Source: Palsa-892 sp035556215
GTDB taxonomy: Bacteria > Pseudomonadota > Alphaproteobacteria > Rhizobiales > Xanthobacteraceae
Length of the DNA: 64,000 nucleotides
Direction of reading: 5' to 3'
NCBI GenBank assembly: GCA_035556215.1
Contig: DATMFI010000027.1
Span: 183,345 to 247,344 of the forward strand
Shown here: piece after piece, positions 26,325 to 36,511 of the stretch
How the letters are laid out: each line of letters opens with the position of its first letter
How positions within the stretch are numbered: position 1 is the first letter of the stretch
Position numbers and translations under genes: made by a program
The notes under the pieces: model-generated
Told to the model about the DNA's origin: nothing
Database searches by the model: none
What the model saw: only the letters and a program-made list of their open reading frames with translations

Positions 26325-28244
26325 GTGATAACGTCACTTTCCGTGACTGACTCGCAGGCTGACAGCGTTTTGTTCAAGCGGTTCCGTGCAATCACCACGG
26401 TGCGATTCCGCGCTTTGAGGAAAATAGTTGCCGGTGTCGGAGCGGCTGGCGCGCTGGCCGCCCTGCCATTCCAGCCCGCGAACGCCGAGCCGGCTCATGC
26501 CATCGCCATGCATGGCAAACCTGCCTACCCGGCCGGTTTCACGCACTTCAATTATACGAACCCGGACGCCCCCAAAGGAGGGCGCCTTACACTCGGACTT
26601 CACGCCACCTTCGACAGCCTTAATCCCTTCGCGGTGCGCGGCACGCCCGTTCAGCAAATCCGCAACTACGTCGTCGAGAGTTTGCTTGCGCGCGGTCAGG
26701 ATGAACCATTTACGCTTTACAGTCTGCTTGCCGAGAAAGTCGAGACGGATGACGCACGGAGCTTCGTCGCGTTCCAGCTCGATCCCCGCGCGCGCTTCTC
26801 CGATGGCAAGCCGGTTACGGCCGAGGATGTGATTTTTTCCTGGCAGCTTCTACGCGACAAGGGCCGCCCCAATCATCGTTACTACTATGGCAAGGTTTCG
26901 CGCGCCGAAAAAATTGGCGAACGCACGGTTCGTTTTGATTTTGCAGAACGAGGCGATCGCGAATTGCCGCTCATTCTCGGATTGATGCCGGTATTGCCGA
27001 AACATGCAGTCAACGCCGAACAATTCGAAGGCAGCGGCCTCAAGCGGCCGATCGGCAGCGGCCCCTACCGTGTCGCCGAAGTGAAGCCTGGCGAAATGCT
27101 TCTGCTGAAACGCGATCCGGATTATTGGGGGCGCGATCTTCCGGTCAATCGAGGGCTATATAATTTCGATGAGATCAAGATCGATTTCTTTCGTGACGGC
27201 AACACCTGGTTCGAAGCGTTTAAACGCGGCCTTTACGACGTGCGGTTCGAGACCGACCCCGGCCGGTGGACGACGCAATACGATTTTCCAGCGGCGCGCA
27301 GCGGTCACCTGATCCGCGAGGGCTTTACGAGCGCCGAGCCGCGCCCGCTGATGGCGTTTGTTTTCAATACGAGACGGCCCATCTTCGCCGACCTGCGTGT
27401 GCGTGCCGCGATAAACGAGCTGTTCGATTTTGAATGGGTGAACGCGCATCTCTACTACAGCGCCTATCGGAGGAACGGCAGCTACTTCCAGGCTTCCGAG
27501 CTTTCCGCGCTTGGCCGCCCGGCGGATGAGCGCGAACGCAAGCTGCTCGCGCCATTTGCCCGGGAAGTGCGCGACGACGTCATGGAAGGGCGCTATCGGC
27601 CTCCGGTTTCCGATGGCTCCGGCCGTGATCGCAATCGCTTGAAGGGAGCATTGCTCCTTCTTTCGGAAGCAGGATGGGAGCTCAAGCACGGCAAGCTTCA
27701 AAACAGCAAAGGCGAGCCGTTCCGGTTCGAAATCATGGTGTCCTCGCGCGATGAAGAACGGCTGGCGCTCGCCTTCTCCAGCATGCTGAAACGCGCCGGC
27801 ATCTCGGCCTCGGTGCGATTTGTCGATGGCACGCAGTTCGAACAACGACGGCGAGCCTACGATTTCGATATGATGCCCTACACCTGGACGCAGTCCCTTT
27901 CGCCAGGCAATGAGCAGACCTTCTACTGGGGGGCGGCGAGCGCGGATACGCCGGGCACCCGAAACTACATGGGCGTCAAGTCCGCCGCCGCCGATGCGAT
28001 GATTGCGGCGTTAATCGGCGCTCACGATCGGGAGGAACTGATCGCGGCAGCGCGGGCGCTGGATCGGGTGCTGATCTCCGGGGATTATGTGGTGCCGCTG
28101 TTCTACCCGCCGCAGACCTGGACCGCCCGCTGGCCGTGGATCGCCCACCCGGCGAAAACGCCGCTCACAGGCTTGCAGATCGAAAGCTGGTGGCGGATAC
28201 CCGAATCGTCGCAAACCAAGGATGATTCGGGGAAGCGTCGGTAA
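26325..28244 (+). CDS. extracellular solute-binding protein family 5 (YejA-like)
   Basis: ABC-transporter periplasmic binding protein, 639 residues, similar to YejA-type peptide-binding proteins. A basic N-terminus and hydrophobic stretch end near NAEPA. HGKPAYPAGFTHFNYTNPDA, FSDGKPVTAEDV, RDPDYWGRDLP and FNTRRPIFADLRVR are characteristic. The start is GTG at 26325. Permease and ATPase genes, which normally follow as yejBEF, are absent nearby; the next gene is an unrelated degenerate adenylate-forming protein that begins directly after the stop. Confidence 0.88.
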   Translation: MITSLSVTDSQADSVLFKRFRAITTVRFRALRKIVAGVGAAGALAALPFQPANAEPAHAIAMHGKPAYPAGFTHFNYTNPDAPKGGRLTLGLHATFDSLNPFAVRGTPVQQIRNYVVESLLARGQDEPFTLYSLLAEKVETDDARSFVAFQLDPRARFSDGKPVTAEDVIFSWQLLRDKGRPNHRYYYGKVSRAEKIGERTVRFDFAERGDRELPLILGLMPVLPKHAVNAEQFEGSGLKRPIGSGPYRVAEVKPGEMLLLKRDPDYWGRDLPVNRGLYNFDEIKIDFFRDGNTWFEAFKRGLYDVRFETDPGRWTTQYDFPAARSGHLIREGFTSAEPRPLMAFVFNTRRPIFADLRVRAAINELFDFEWVNAHLYYSAYRRNGSYFQASELSALGRPADERERKLLAPFAREVRDDVMEGRYRPPVSDGSGRDRNRLKGALLLLSEAGWELKHGKLQNSKGEPFRFEIMVSSRDEERLALAFSSMLKRAGISASVRFVDGTQFEQRRRAYDFDMMPYTWTQSLSPGNEQTFYWGAASADTPGTRNYMGVKSAAADAMIAALIGAHDREELIAAARALDRVLISGDYVVPLFYPPQTWTARWPWIAHPAKTPLTGLQIESWWRIPESSQTKDDSGKRR

Positions 28245-29783
28245 ATGGCGCGCGGGGCTACGCTGAATACGAACAGGACGGGGTTTGACCCGAAGGTCAC
28301 GCTCGATGCGGTGTTCCGCCGCAACGTGCTGATGCGCCCCGGGGCCCTCGCCCTTGCCGATCCGCCTGACCGCATAAACGCGATCGGCGGGCTGCCGCGC
28401 CAGTTCAATTATGCCGAAGCCGATGTCGCGGTGAGCCGCCTCGCCCGCCAGTTCAAGGCAATCGGGCTGCCCGAGCAATCGCTTGTCGCGATCCAGCTTC
28501 CGAATACGGTCGAGGCCGTACTCACCCTGCTCGCCGTGGTTCGCGCCGGGATGGTTGCGCTACCGGTGCCGCTCCTGTGGCGGCGCTCCGATCTCGTGAC
28601 GGCGCTCCGCGATGTCGCGCCGCGCGCCCTCATCACGATGACGCGGCTGGTTGGTGAAAAACGCGGCGATGCGCGCCCGGCGGAAACCGCCTGCGAGGTC
28701 GCGGCCGAATTGTTCACGCTCGGATTTCCGTGTGCATTCGGCCCTGAGCCGCCGGACGGCATCATCCCGCTCGATATCGACGGGTACCTCACCGGCGAGC
28801 CCGAAACTTTCGCGACGGCGCGCGGCATTTCACCGGACAGCCTCGCGATTGCGACCTTCGATGCATCTCGCGAAGGACCGTTTCCGATCGCGCGCAATCA
28901 CAGCCAGTGGCTGGCGGCCGGTTTCTCGATCACCATGGAAGCCAATATCGCTTCGGGCGACACCATCGTCGCCACGCTGCCGCCCTCTTCGCTCGCCGGC
29001 ATCGCGAGCGCGATGATCCCGTGGCTTTTGACCGGCGGCACGCTGCAGCTCTCGCACGGCTTTACGCCTGCCGTCGCTGCGATGGCGCCCGGCGGCGCGC
29101 ATATCGCGGCCCCTGCCATTGCCCTCCCCGCATTGATCGGCGGAGAGAACGGAGGCTTCTCTTCAGCCATCGCCGTTCATCGCGGGCCGGAAAATCTCGG
29201 CATCGATCTCTCGCAGCTGCCGTGCAATGCGATTGTCGACATGCAGACTTTCGGCGAAACGGGTTTTACCGCGTTGCGGCGCATCGCCAAGATCATGCCG
29301 GCGCCGATCCCGGTCGGTGAAATCTCCGCGCCGGTCGATAGCGACGACGCGCCCATCGTCATCGAGACACGCAGGCTCGCCGACGGCACGCTCGCCGTGC
29401 GCGGCGCGATGGTGCCAGGCAAGGCGCTCGGCATCAACGGTCACGCCGCTCCGGCGCAACTTCAGTTCGATGTCGATAATTTCGTGCGCACCAATCTGCG
29501 CTGTCACGCGAGCGGCGGCGCGCTGGTGATCGAAGCAATGCCGGACGGCATCGTGCAGGTCGGCGGTTTGCGTTTTGGCCTCGATGAAATCGCGGCCCGT
29601 GTCGAACAGGCGCTGCCCGGAGCGCAGATCGTCACGACGCGCGATCCGGTCCTCGGCATGCGATGCGTCATTGAAGTATCCGACGCCGAGCAGGCCGCAA
29701 AGGCGCTTGACGAGGCCGGGCTTTCGAGCGTCATAATCGACAGCATCCGCTACTGGCCGCAAGCAATGCGTGCAGCGGGCTGA
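28245..29783 (+). CDS. degenerate class I adenylate-forming (AMP-binding) protein
   Basis: A 512-residue member of the ANL superfamily by overall layout: an N-terminal DAVFRRNVLMRPGALALAD, RLARQFKAIGLPEQSLVAIQLPN-like core and AVVRAGMVALPVP. The nucleotide-binding P-loop (TSGTTGxPK in active enzymes) is replaced near residues 203-212 by TFDASREGPF, although the following RNHSQWLAAG still aligns. The C-terminal catalytic Lys motif PKTxSGK is missing. It is therefore probably not an active ligase. ATG follows the previous stop with no gap, so it is co-translated with the binding protein. Confidence 0.75.
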   Translation: MARGATLNTNRTGFDPKVTLDAVFRRNVLMRPGALALADPPDRINAIGGLPRQFNYAEADVAVSRLARQFKAIGLPEQSLVAIQLPNTVEAVLTLLAVVRAGMVALPVPLLWRRSDLVTALRDVAPRALITMTRLVGEKRGDARPAETACEVAAELFTLGFPCAFGPEPPDGIIPLDIDGYLTGEPETFATARGISPDSLAIATFDASREGPFPIARNHSQWLAAGFSITMEANIASGDTIVATLPPSSLAGIASAMIPWLLTGGTLQLSHGFTPAVAAMAPGGAHIAAPAIALPALIGGENGGFSSAIAVHRGPENLGIDLSQLPCNAIVDMQTFGETGFTALRRIAKIMPAPIPVGEISAPVDSDDAPIVIETRRLADGTLAVRGAMVPGKALGINGHAAPAQLQFDVDNFVRTNLRCHASGGALVIEAMPDGIVQVGGLRFGLDEIAARVEQALPGAQIVTTRDPVLGMRCVIEVSDAEQAAKALDEAGLSSVIIDSIRYWPQAMRAAG

Positions 29784-29809
29784 ACGAAGCCAGATTGTTC
29801 GAGGCAAAA

Positions 29810-30466
29810 TTGACAAAACGTATCGCGATCGATGTCGTATCCGATGTCGTTTGTCCGTGGTGCTATCTCGGCAAGCGCCGGCTGGAGAGCGCCCTCAAGC
29901 TTCGCCCCGACGTCGAGACGGAAATTCACTGGCGGCCCTATCTGCTGAATCCGCAGGTGCCGCGCGAAGGCATGGCGCGCATCGACTACCTGTCGCGCAA
30001 ATTCGGCAGCGACGAGCGCTTCCGCCCGGCGCATGAGCGCCTAACGCGCTTCGGCAAGGAAGAAGGCGTCGAATTTCATTTCGAGCGGATTGTGCGGCAG
30101 CCGAATACGCTGGACGCGCATCGCGTGATCGGCTGGGCCGGGGAAACCGGCAAGGCCGCGCCAGTGGTCGAGAGCATCATGCGGGCCTTCTTCACCGAGG
30201 GCAAAGACCTCACCGACAACGAAGTGCTGGTCGAGATCGCGAGCCGGAACGGCCTCGATGCCGATAAAGTGCGAGGCGATCTGGCGGGCGACCGCGATCT
30301 GGAGCTTGTTCAGAAAGCCGCCGCGGCCGCCGCTGACGGCGGCATTTCCGGCGTGCCGTTCTTCATCTTCAACAGCCGGTTCGCGCTCGCTGGCGCGCAA
30401 GTGCCCGAGCAGCTTGTATCGGCTATCGATCAGGCGCTCGCCGCCGAGGAGACGGCGGAGACTTAG
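29810..30466 (+). CDS. DsbA family oxidoreductase (FrnE-like)
   Basis: About 218 residues, a thioredoxin-fold DsbA-family protein with active site CPWC in DVVCPWCYLGKRR and cis-Pro loop GVPFFIFN. There is no signal peptide, so it is cytoplasmic like FrnE/YwbO. No ATG fits; TTG 29810 has GAGG five bases upstream and is the best start, while TTG 29795 has none. The stop overlaps the convergent mfd stop by 4 bases. Confidence 0.88.
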   Translation: MTKRIAIDVVSDVVCPWCYLGKRRLESALKLRPDVETEIHWRPYLLNPQVPREGMARIDYLSRKFGSDERFRPAHERLTRFGKEEGVEFHFERIVRQPNTLDAHRVIGWAGETGKAAPVVESIMRAFFTEGKDLTDNEVLVEIASRNGLDADKVRGDLAGDRDLELVQKAAAAAADGGISGVPFFIFNSRFALAGAQVPEQLVSAIDQALAAEETAET

Positions 30467-33400
30467 GCCGCGGCGCGGCCATGCTCGGCAATCGCTACGA
30501 GATTTTGTAGCAGCTCACGCGTGCCTTTCAGGCGCTTCTCGATGGGGTTCCAGTCCTCGAACCAGACGACCCTTTGGTCAGGCCGCACTTTCGCGAGCGG
30601 CGTATTGCCGGCAATCCATTTCAACAGGCCCTCGGGGTTGGCGAATTTGTTGTCGCGGAACGCGATGACCGCGCCGCGCGGGCCCGCCTCGATCCGATCG
30701 ACATTGGCGCGGCGGCAAAGCGCCTTGATGGCGACGACCTTGAGCAGCGTTTCGACCTCCTCCGGCAGCTTGCCGAAACGATCGACGAGTTCGGCGGCGG
30801 CGGCTTCGATCTCGTTCGGATCCTCGAGATCGGCGAGCCGCCGATAGAGCGCGAGCCGCACGGCAAGATCCGGCACATAAGTCTCGGGGATCATCACCGA
30901 TGTGCCGACTGCGATTTGCGGCGACCACTTGTCGTCCATCGGCTGGTCGATGCCCGCTTCGAGCGCGGCAACGGCCTCGGCCAGCATTTCCTGATAAAGC
31001 TCGTAACCGACTTCGCGGATGTGCCCCGACTGCTCATCGCCCAGAAGATTGCCCGCGCCGCGAATATCGAGATCGTGCGAGGCAAGTTCAAAGCCCGCAC
31101 CGAGGGAGTCGAGCGACTGCAACACCTTGAGGCGCCGCTCGGCCTGCTCCGTCACGGGACGCTCGGCCGGCGTCGTGAGGATGGCGTAGGCACGCGTCTT
31201 CGAGCGGCCGACGCGGCCGCGCAATTGATAAAGCTGCGCGAGCCCGAAGCGGTCGGCGCGATGAATAATGAGCGTGTTGGCGGTCGGAATATCGAGGCCG
31301 GATTCGACGATTGTCGTCGAAAGCAGCACGTCGAACTTGCCGTCATAGAAAGCCGACATGATGTCTTCGAGTTGTTTCGCCGGCATCTGGCCGTGCGCCA
31401 CCTCGACCTTCACTTCGGGCACGTGCGCAAGGAGGAATTCGCGGCGCGACGCAAGATCCTCGATACGCGGGCAGACATAGAAGCTCTGGCCGCCGCGATA
31501 GCGCTCGCGCAGCAGCGCTTCACGCAGCACCAGCGGATCAAGTGGTGTGACGAAGGTGCGCACCGCAAGGCGATCGACCGGCGGGGTCGCGATGATCGAA
31601 AGCTCGCGCACGCCCGCGAGCGCCAGTTGCAGCGTGCGCGGGATCGGCGTCGCCGTCAGCGTCAGGACGTGCACTTCGTTACGCAGCTGCTTCAAGCGCT
31701 CCTTATGCACGACGCCGAAATGCTGCTCCTCGTCGATGATGACAAGGCCAAGCTCCTTGAACTTGATGGATTTGGCGAGCAATGCATGGGTGCCGACGAC
31801 GATATCGACAGCACCCGAAGCGAGTCCTTCTTTCACCTTCGCCAATTCGGCGGATGAGACAAGCCGCGAGGCCTGGGCGACGTTCAGCGGGAAACCCTTG
31901 AAACGCTCGGAGAACGTCTTGAAGTGCTGGCGCGCCAGAAGCGTCGTCGGCACGACGACCGCGACCTGCTTGCCGCTCATCGCCGCGACGAAAGCGGCAC
32001 GCAACGCCACTTCGGTCTTGCCGAAACCGACATCGCCGCAGATCAGGCGATCCATCGGACGGCCCGCCGCGAGGTCTTCCAGTACCGCGGCGATGGCCAT
32101 TTCCTGATCACCGGTCTCGTCATAGGGGAAGCGTGCGCAGAATTCGTCGTATTGCCCTTGCGGCGGCACAAGCTTCGGCGCCTCGCGCAACTTGCGAGCC
32201 GCGGCCACGCGCACCAGTTCGGCGGCAATCTCCCGGATGCGGTTCTTGAGACGCGCCTTGCGCGATTGCCAGCCGACACCGCCGAGGCGATCGAGCTGCA
32301 CGTTGGTGCCTTCATTGCCGTAGCGCGACAAAAGATCGAGGTTCTCGACCGGCAGAAAGAGGCGCGAGTCGTCGGCGTAGTGAATTTCGAGACAGTCGTG
32401 CGATGCGCCGAGCGCTTCGATGGCCTTCAGCCCCATGAAGCGTCCGATGCCGTGATCGACATGGACAACGAGATCGCCGGCATTGAGGCTCGTCACCTCG
32501 TTGATGAAATCCTCAGCGCGGCGCTGGCGGCGTTGCGGCCGCGTGAAGCGATCGCCCAGAATGTCCTGCTCGGAAAGGAACGCGGCGTTCGCGGTTTCAA
32601 AGCCGGTTTCAAGACCGAAGACCGCGAGGCCAACGGCGTTCTTCGGCAAGGCAAGAACGTCGTTCCAGTTCGTGACGGGGCGCAGGTCCTTGAGGCCGTG
32701 GTCGGCCAGTACGTGCTGCATACGGTCGCGCGAGCCGTCGCTCCAGAAGGCAAAGACGGAATGCTTACCGGCGCCGGCGAGTGCGCGCACGTGATCCGCA
32801 ACAGCCGCGAAAAGGTTTGTGCTCTCATTCGCGCGTTCGGGCGCGAAGTTGCGGCCAAGCTTGCCGCCAGCGTCGATGACATTGGCCGCATCCATCACAT
32901 CGAACGGCTGCAAGTGCGCGAGTGCCGCCTTCGCAAGGCGCATTTTCCAATCGTCTTCGGAAAGATAGAGCGCGTTTGGCTTCAACGGCTTGTAGAGCGG
33001 GCCCTGCCCGGCTTCGAGCGCTTCGCAGCGAGCCGAGTAGTAATCCTCGATCTGGCTCAGGCGTTCGCGCGCGGCTTCTTCGATCAGCGGTTCAAGCACG
33101 ATCGGCGCGCCCGGAAGATAATCGAACAACGTATCGAGTTTTTCGGCGAACATCGGCAGCCAATGTTCCATGCCCGGATATCGGCGCTTTTCGCTTACCG
33201 CGTCGTAGAGCGCGTCGTCGCGGGTCTGGCCGCCGAATTCGGTGGCATAGTTCAAGCGGAAGCGCCGCACCGTTTCGTCGGTCAGTTGCACTTCGCTGAG
33301 CGGCACAAGATCGAGCGAAGGAAGCGCCGCCGCGCTGCGCTGGGTTTCGGGATCGAAGCTCTTGATCGTTTCCAGCGTATCGCCGAAGAAATCGAGACGC

Positions 33401-33969
33401 ACCGGCGCGGGCGTGCCGGGCACATAGAGATCGAGAATGCCGCCGCGCACCGCGTATTCGCCGACATCGCGCACAGTCGAGGTGCGCGAGAAGCCGTTCA
33501 TCTCGAGCCAGCGGATAATATCATCCATCGGCCGGACATTGCCCGCCTTCATCACCACGGATTGCGCGCCGATCGCATCGCGCGCGGGGACGCGCTGCAA
33601 CAGCGCGTTGACCGTTGTCAGCACGACAGCCGGGTTGTTGTCCGCTTGCGCGAGCACCGCGAGCGTCGCCATGCGCCGCGCGCTGACGCTCGGATTGGGC
33701 GAAACGCGATCGTAAGGCAAGCAATCCCACGCGGGGAATGTCAGAACCGAAAGATCGGGCGCAAAGAAATTCAGCGCGCGCTCGAAAGCCGCCATGCGCT
33801 CGGCGTCGCGGCAGACGACGAGAATGCGTTTTGCACCGGCTTTTGCGCGTGCGGCAAAGCTGCGCGCAAGGTCGGCGGCGACGAGGCTGGAGAAACCGTC
33901 CGGCGCGTTGGCAATCGTGATGGATTTACCCGGCGAAAGACGATCCGCCGGGAGTGAAACCTTATTCAT
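30463..33969 (-). CDS. mfd: transcription-repair coupling factor
   Basis: Mfd, 1168 residues, displacing stalled RNA polymerase and recruiting UvrA. Domains in order: an N-terminal UvrB-like region, the RNA-polymerase-interaction domain (GDLVVHVDHGIGRFMG), the RecG-like translocase with GDVGFGKTEVALRAAF, the DEEQ box in VIIDEEQHFG, motif VI QLRGRVGRSKTRAYA, and the C-terminal TRCF domain. Length is typical. The ATG overlaps the sdhE stop by 4 bases. A 677-aa frame opposite it is a shadow. Confidence 0.98.
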   Translation of the reverse strand: MNKVSLPADRLSPGKSITIANAPDGFSSLVAADLARSFAARAKAGAKRILVVCRDAERMAAFERALNFFAPDLSVLTFPAWDCLPYDRVSPNPSVSARRMATLAVLAQADNNPAVVLTTVNALLQRVPARDAIGAQSVVMKAGNVRPMDDIIRWLEMNGFSRTSTVRDVGEYAVRGGILDLYVPGTPAPVRLDFFGDTLETIKSFDPETQRSAAALPSLDLVPLSEVQLTDETVRRFRLNYATEFGGQTRDDALYDAVSEKRRYPGMEHWLPMFAEKLDTLFDYLPGAPIVLEPLIEEAARERLSQIEDYYSARCEALEAGQGPLYKPLKPNALYLSEDDWKMRLAKAALAHLQPFDVMDAANVIDAGGKLGRNFAPERANESTNLFAAVADHVRALAGAGKHSVFAFWSDGSRDRMQHVLADHGLKDLRPVTNWNDVLALPKNAVGLAVFGLETGFETANAAFLSEQDILGDRFTRPQRRQRRAEDFINEVTSLNAGDLVVHVDHGIGRFMGLKAIEALGASHDCLEIHYADDSRLFLPVENLDLLSRYGNEGTNVQLDRLGGVGWQSRKARLKNRIREIAAELVRVAAARKLREAPKLVPPQGQYDEFCARFPYDETGDQEMAIAAVLEDLAAGRPMDRLICGDVGFGKTEVALRAAFVAAMSGKQVAVVVPTTLLARQHFKTFSERFKGFPLNVAQASRLVSSAELAKVKEGLASGAVDIVVGTHALLAKSIKFKELGLVIIDEEQHFGVVHKERLKQLRNEVHVLTLTATPIPRTLQLALAGVRELSIIATPPVDRLAVRTFVTPLDPLVLREALLRERYRGGQSFYVCPRIEDLASRREFLLAHVPEVKVEVAHGQMPAKQLEDIMSAFYDGKFDVLLSTTIVESGLDIPTANTLIIHRADRFGLAQLYQLRGRVGRSKTRAYAILTTPAERPVTEQAERRLKVLQSLDSLGAGFELASHDLDIRGAGNLLGDEQSGHIREVGYELYQEMLAEAVAALEAGIDQPMDDKWSPQIAVGTSVMIPETYVPDLAVRLALYRRLADLEDPNEIEAAAAELVDRFGKLPEEVETLLKVVAIKALCRRANVDRIEAGPRGAVIAFRDNKFANPEGLLKWIAGNTPLAKVRPDQRVVWFEDWNPIEKRLKGTRELLQNLVAIAEHGRAAA

Positions 33970-34253
33970 GGCAAAGAGGCACTTCCAAGATGAAATTGGC
34001 GGATCCTGCGCAACAGCGCCGCGTCGTATTCATCCGGCGCAGGCATCGTGCCCATGATCCAGTGATAAATATCCGGCTCCGGCGCGTCGAGGAGCGCTTC
34101 GAACGCCGCAATTTCCCCCTCGCTCAACCGGCCGATTTCGCTGTCGGCGAAGCGGCCGAGCATCAAATCCATTTCGCGTGTACCGCGGTGCCAGGCGCGA
34201 AACAGGAGCCGCCGTTTGCGGATTTCGGGGTCGGTCGATTGCGGTTCGTTCAT
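33966..34253 (-). CDS. sdhE: FAD assembly factor SdhE
   Basis: A 95-residue SdhE/DUF339 protein. The diagnostic RGTREMDLMLGRF contains the RGxxE motif needed for covalent flavinylation of succinate dehydrogenase subunit A. It is cytoplasmic. It lies directly upstream of mfd with a 4-base overlap, and divergent from recG, the usual alphaproteobacterial arrangement. Confidence 0.95.
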   Translation of the reverse strand: MNEPQSTDPEIRKRRLLFRAWHRGTREMDLMLGRFADSEIGRLSEGEIAAFEALLDAPEPDIYHWIMGTMPAPDEYDAALLRRIRQFHLGSASLP

Positions 34254-34367
34254 GATCGTTAAACGCCAAAAGCCCGGACTCGCCGGGCGAGGTTGATATA
34301 GCGGCGGAAGTTCGGTTTGTCAGGGGGCAGAGTTGCCTCAATGGCGGGGTTCCGCCAATTTGCCGCC

Positions 34368-36455
34368 ATGCGGCCTTCCATCCTCAATCCGCTGTTTGCT
34401 TCGCTCAGCGTCCTCAAGGGCATCGGCCCCAAGCTGATGCAGCCCTTTGCGCGGCTCCTGGAGCACGATCCGCCGCGCGTCCTCGATCTTCTGTTCCACC
34501 TGCCCTATGGCGCGATCGACCGGCGCTCAATGCAGAAACTTTCCGAGGTCGCGCCCGACACGGTGGTCACACTGGAAGTGAAGGTGCTGCAGCACCTGCC
34601 CGGCCGCGGCCGCGCGCCCTACAAGATCCGCACCGAGCAAGGCATGCAGACGCTCGATCTCGTCTATTTTCACATGAGCGCCGAGCGCGCCGAGAAGATG
34701 TTTCCTGCCGGCGCGACACGCTACGTCTCGGGTACCGTCACCCAATACAACGGCAATTGGCAGATGACGCATCCCGACCGCGTCGGCGACGAGAAGGATC
34801 TCGCGCAAATGCTGGTCATCGAGCCGGTCTATTCGCTGACCGAAGGGCTTGGCGCGGGCGTCATGCGGCGGGCCGCGAGCGCCGCGCGCGAGAAGATCAT
34901 CGATCTTCCCGAATGGTGCGACCCGGCGTTTATCGAACAACACAAATTCGCGCCATTCGCGGCGGCGCTGCGGCGGCTGCATTCGCCTGAAGAGGTAAAT
35001 GACGTTTCTCCGGAGTCGCCGCTGCGCGCGCGGCTTGCCTATGATGAGCTTCTCTCGCATCAGCTTGCGCTCGCGCTGCTGCGCACGCGCATCCGCCGCG
35101 AGCAAGGCCGCAAGAATATTGGCGATGGGCGATTGCGAGAGAAGATCATCGCCGCGCTGCCCTTTTCGCTGACCGGCGCGCAGGAAACTGCGTTGCAGGA
35201 TATCACCCGCGACCTTTACTCGGATCATCGCATGCTGCGGCTGCTGCAGGGCGATGTCGGCTCGGGAAAAACGGTTGTCGCCCTGCTTGCCGCCGCCCAC
35301 GTGATCGAAGCCGGACGGCAAGCGGCGATTATGGCGCCGACCGAAATTCTCACCCGCCAGCATTTTGATCGGATCGCACCCCTTGCAGCCGCCGCCGGCA
35401 TTCGCACCGCCATTCTAACGGGCCGCGAGCGCGGCAAGGAACGAGGCGATCTGCTGGCGAAGCTTGCCGCAGGCGAAATCGATCTTCTTGTCGGCACGCA
35501 TGCGCTGTTTCAGGAAGGCGTCGAATTCCGCGATCTCGCCTTCGCGGTTGTCGATGAGCAACACCGCTTCGGCGTACATCAGCGCCTCGCGCTCACCGGG
35601 AAAGGCGAAGCCGTCGATCTTCTCGTGATGACGGCAACGCCCATTCCGCGCACGCTGGTGCTGACCTTCTTCGGCGACATGGATGTTTCGGAACTGCGCT
35701 CGAAACCCGCCGGACGCCAGCCCATCGATACCCGCACCGTATCGCTCGGCCGCATGGAAGAAGTCGTCGAGGGTATCGGCCGGAGCATCGCGAGCGGCGC
35801 GCGGGCGTACTGGATCTGCCCGCTGATCGAAGAGTCGGAACTCGTCGATCTCGCCGCCGCTGAAGATCGCTTTGCCTATCTCAAGGAGCGTTTTGGCAAG
35901 GCTGTCGGTCTCGTCCACGGCCGCATGAAAGCCGCCGAGAAAGACGCGGCGATGGAGAAATTTGCCCGCGGCGAAATTCAGATTCTTGTTTCGACGACGG
36001 TGGTCGAAGTCGGCGTCGATGTGCCCGAAGCGACGATCATGGTGATCGAGCATGCCGAGCGCTTCGGCCTCGCGCAGCTTCACCAGCTACGCGGCCGTGT
36101 CGGGCGCGGCAGCGGACAATCGACCTGCCTTCTGCTCTACAAGGCGCCGCTGGGCGAAGCCGCGAAGCGCCGCCTCAGCACCATGCGCGACACCGAGGAC
36201 GGCTTCCGGATCGCTGAAGAAGACCTTGCGCTGCGCGGCGAAGGCGAAGTCCTCGGCACGCGCCAGAGCGGCCTGCCCGGCTTCAAAATCGCCAATCACG
36301 AACAGCACGGCGCTTTGCTTGAAGCGGCCCGCAAGGATGCCGCGCTTATTCTGTCCCGCGACCCGCAACTCGCGGGTGAGCGCGGCGAAGCGCTGCGCAT
36401 ATTGTTGCACTTATTTGAGCGCGAAGATGCGGTGCGGCTGATCGAAGCCGGATGA
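34368..36455 (+). CDS. recG: ATP-dependent DNA helicase RecG
   Basis: RecG, 695 residues, a branch-migration helicase for stalled forks and recombination intermediates. Seen: the wedge/OB domain start LSVLKGIGPKLMQPFARL, P-loop GDVGSGKTVVALLAA, VVDEQHRFGVHQR, TATPIPRTL and QLRGRVGRG. ATG 34368 gives the standard length; ATG 34341 in frame would add nine residues. It is transcribed away from sdhE-mfd and converges on glmS. Confidence 0.97.
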   Translation: MRPSILNPLFASLSVLKGIGPKLMQPFARLLEHDPPRVLDLLFHLPYGAIDRRSMQKLSEVAPDTVVTLEVKVLQHLPGRGRAPYKIRTEQGMQTLDLVYFHMSAERAEKMFPAGATRYVSGTVTQYNGNWQMTHPDRVGDEKDLAQMLVIEPVYSLTEGLGAGVMRRAASAAREKIIDLPEWCDPAFIEQHKFAPFAAALRRLHSPEEVNDVSPESPLRARLAYDELLSHQLALALLRTRIRREQGRKNIGDGRLREKIIAALPFSLTGAQETALQDITRDLYSDHRMLRLLQGDVGSGKTVVALLAAAHVIEAGRQAAIMAPTEILTRQHFDRIAPLAAAAGIRTAILTGRERGKERGDLLAKLAAGEIDLLVGTHALFQEGVEFRDLAFAVVDEQHRFGVHQRLALTGKGEAVDLLVMTATPIPRTLVLTFFGDMDVSELRSKPAGRQPIDTRTVSLGRMEEVVEGIGRSIASGARAYWICPLIEESELVDLAAAEDRFAYLKERFGKAVGLVHGRMKAAEKDAAMEKFARGEIQILVSTTVVEVGVDVPEATIMVIEHAERFGLAQLHQLRGRVGRGSGQSTCLLLYKAPLGEAAKRRLSTMRDTEDGFRIAEEDLALRGEGEVLGTRQSGLPGFKIANHEQHGALLEAARKDAALILSRDPQLAGERGEALRILLHLFEREDAVRLIEAG

Positions 36456-36464
36456 CTTTTTTGC

Positions 36465-36511
36465 AGGCACGATCTTTTCCGAAAACCGGCACCCGCTTTT
36501 CGGGGTAATGC

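Noticed and set aside
31924..33957. 677-aa plus-strand frame opposite mfd
   Set aside because: Mfd motifs are all intact on the other strand; this frame has no domain signature.
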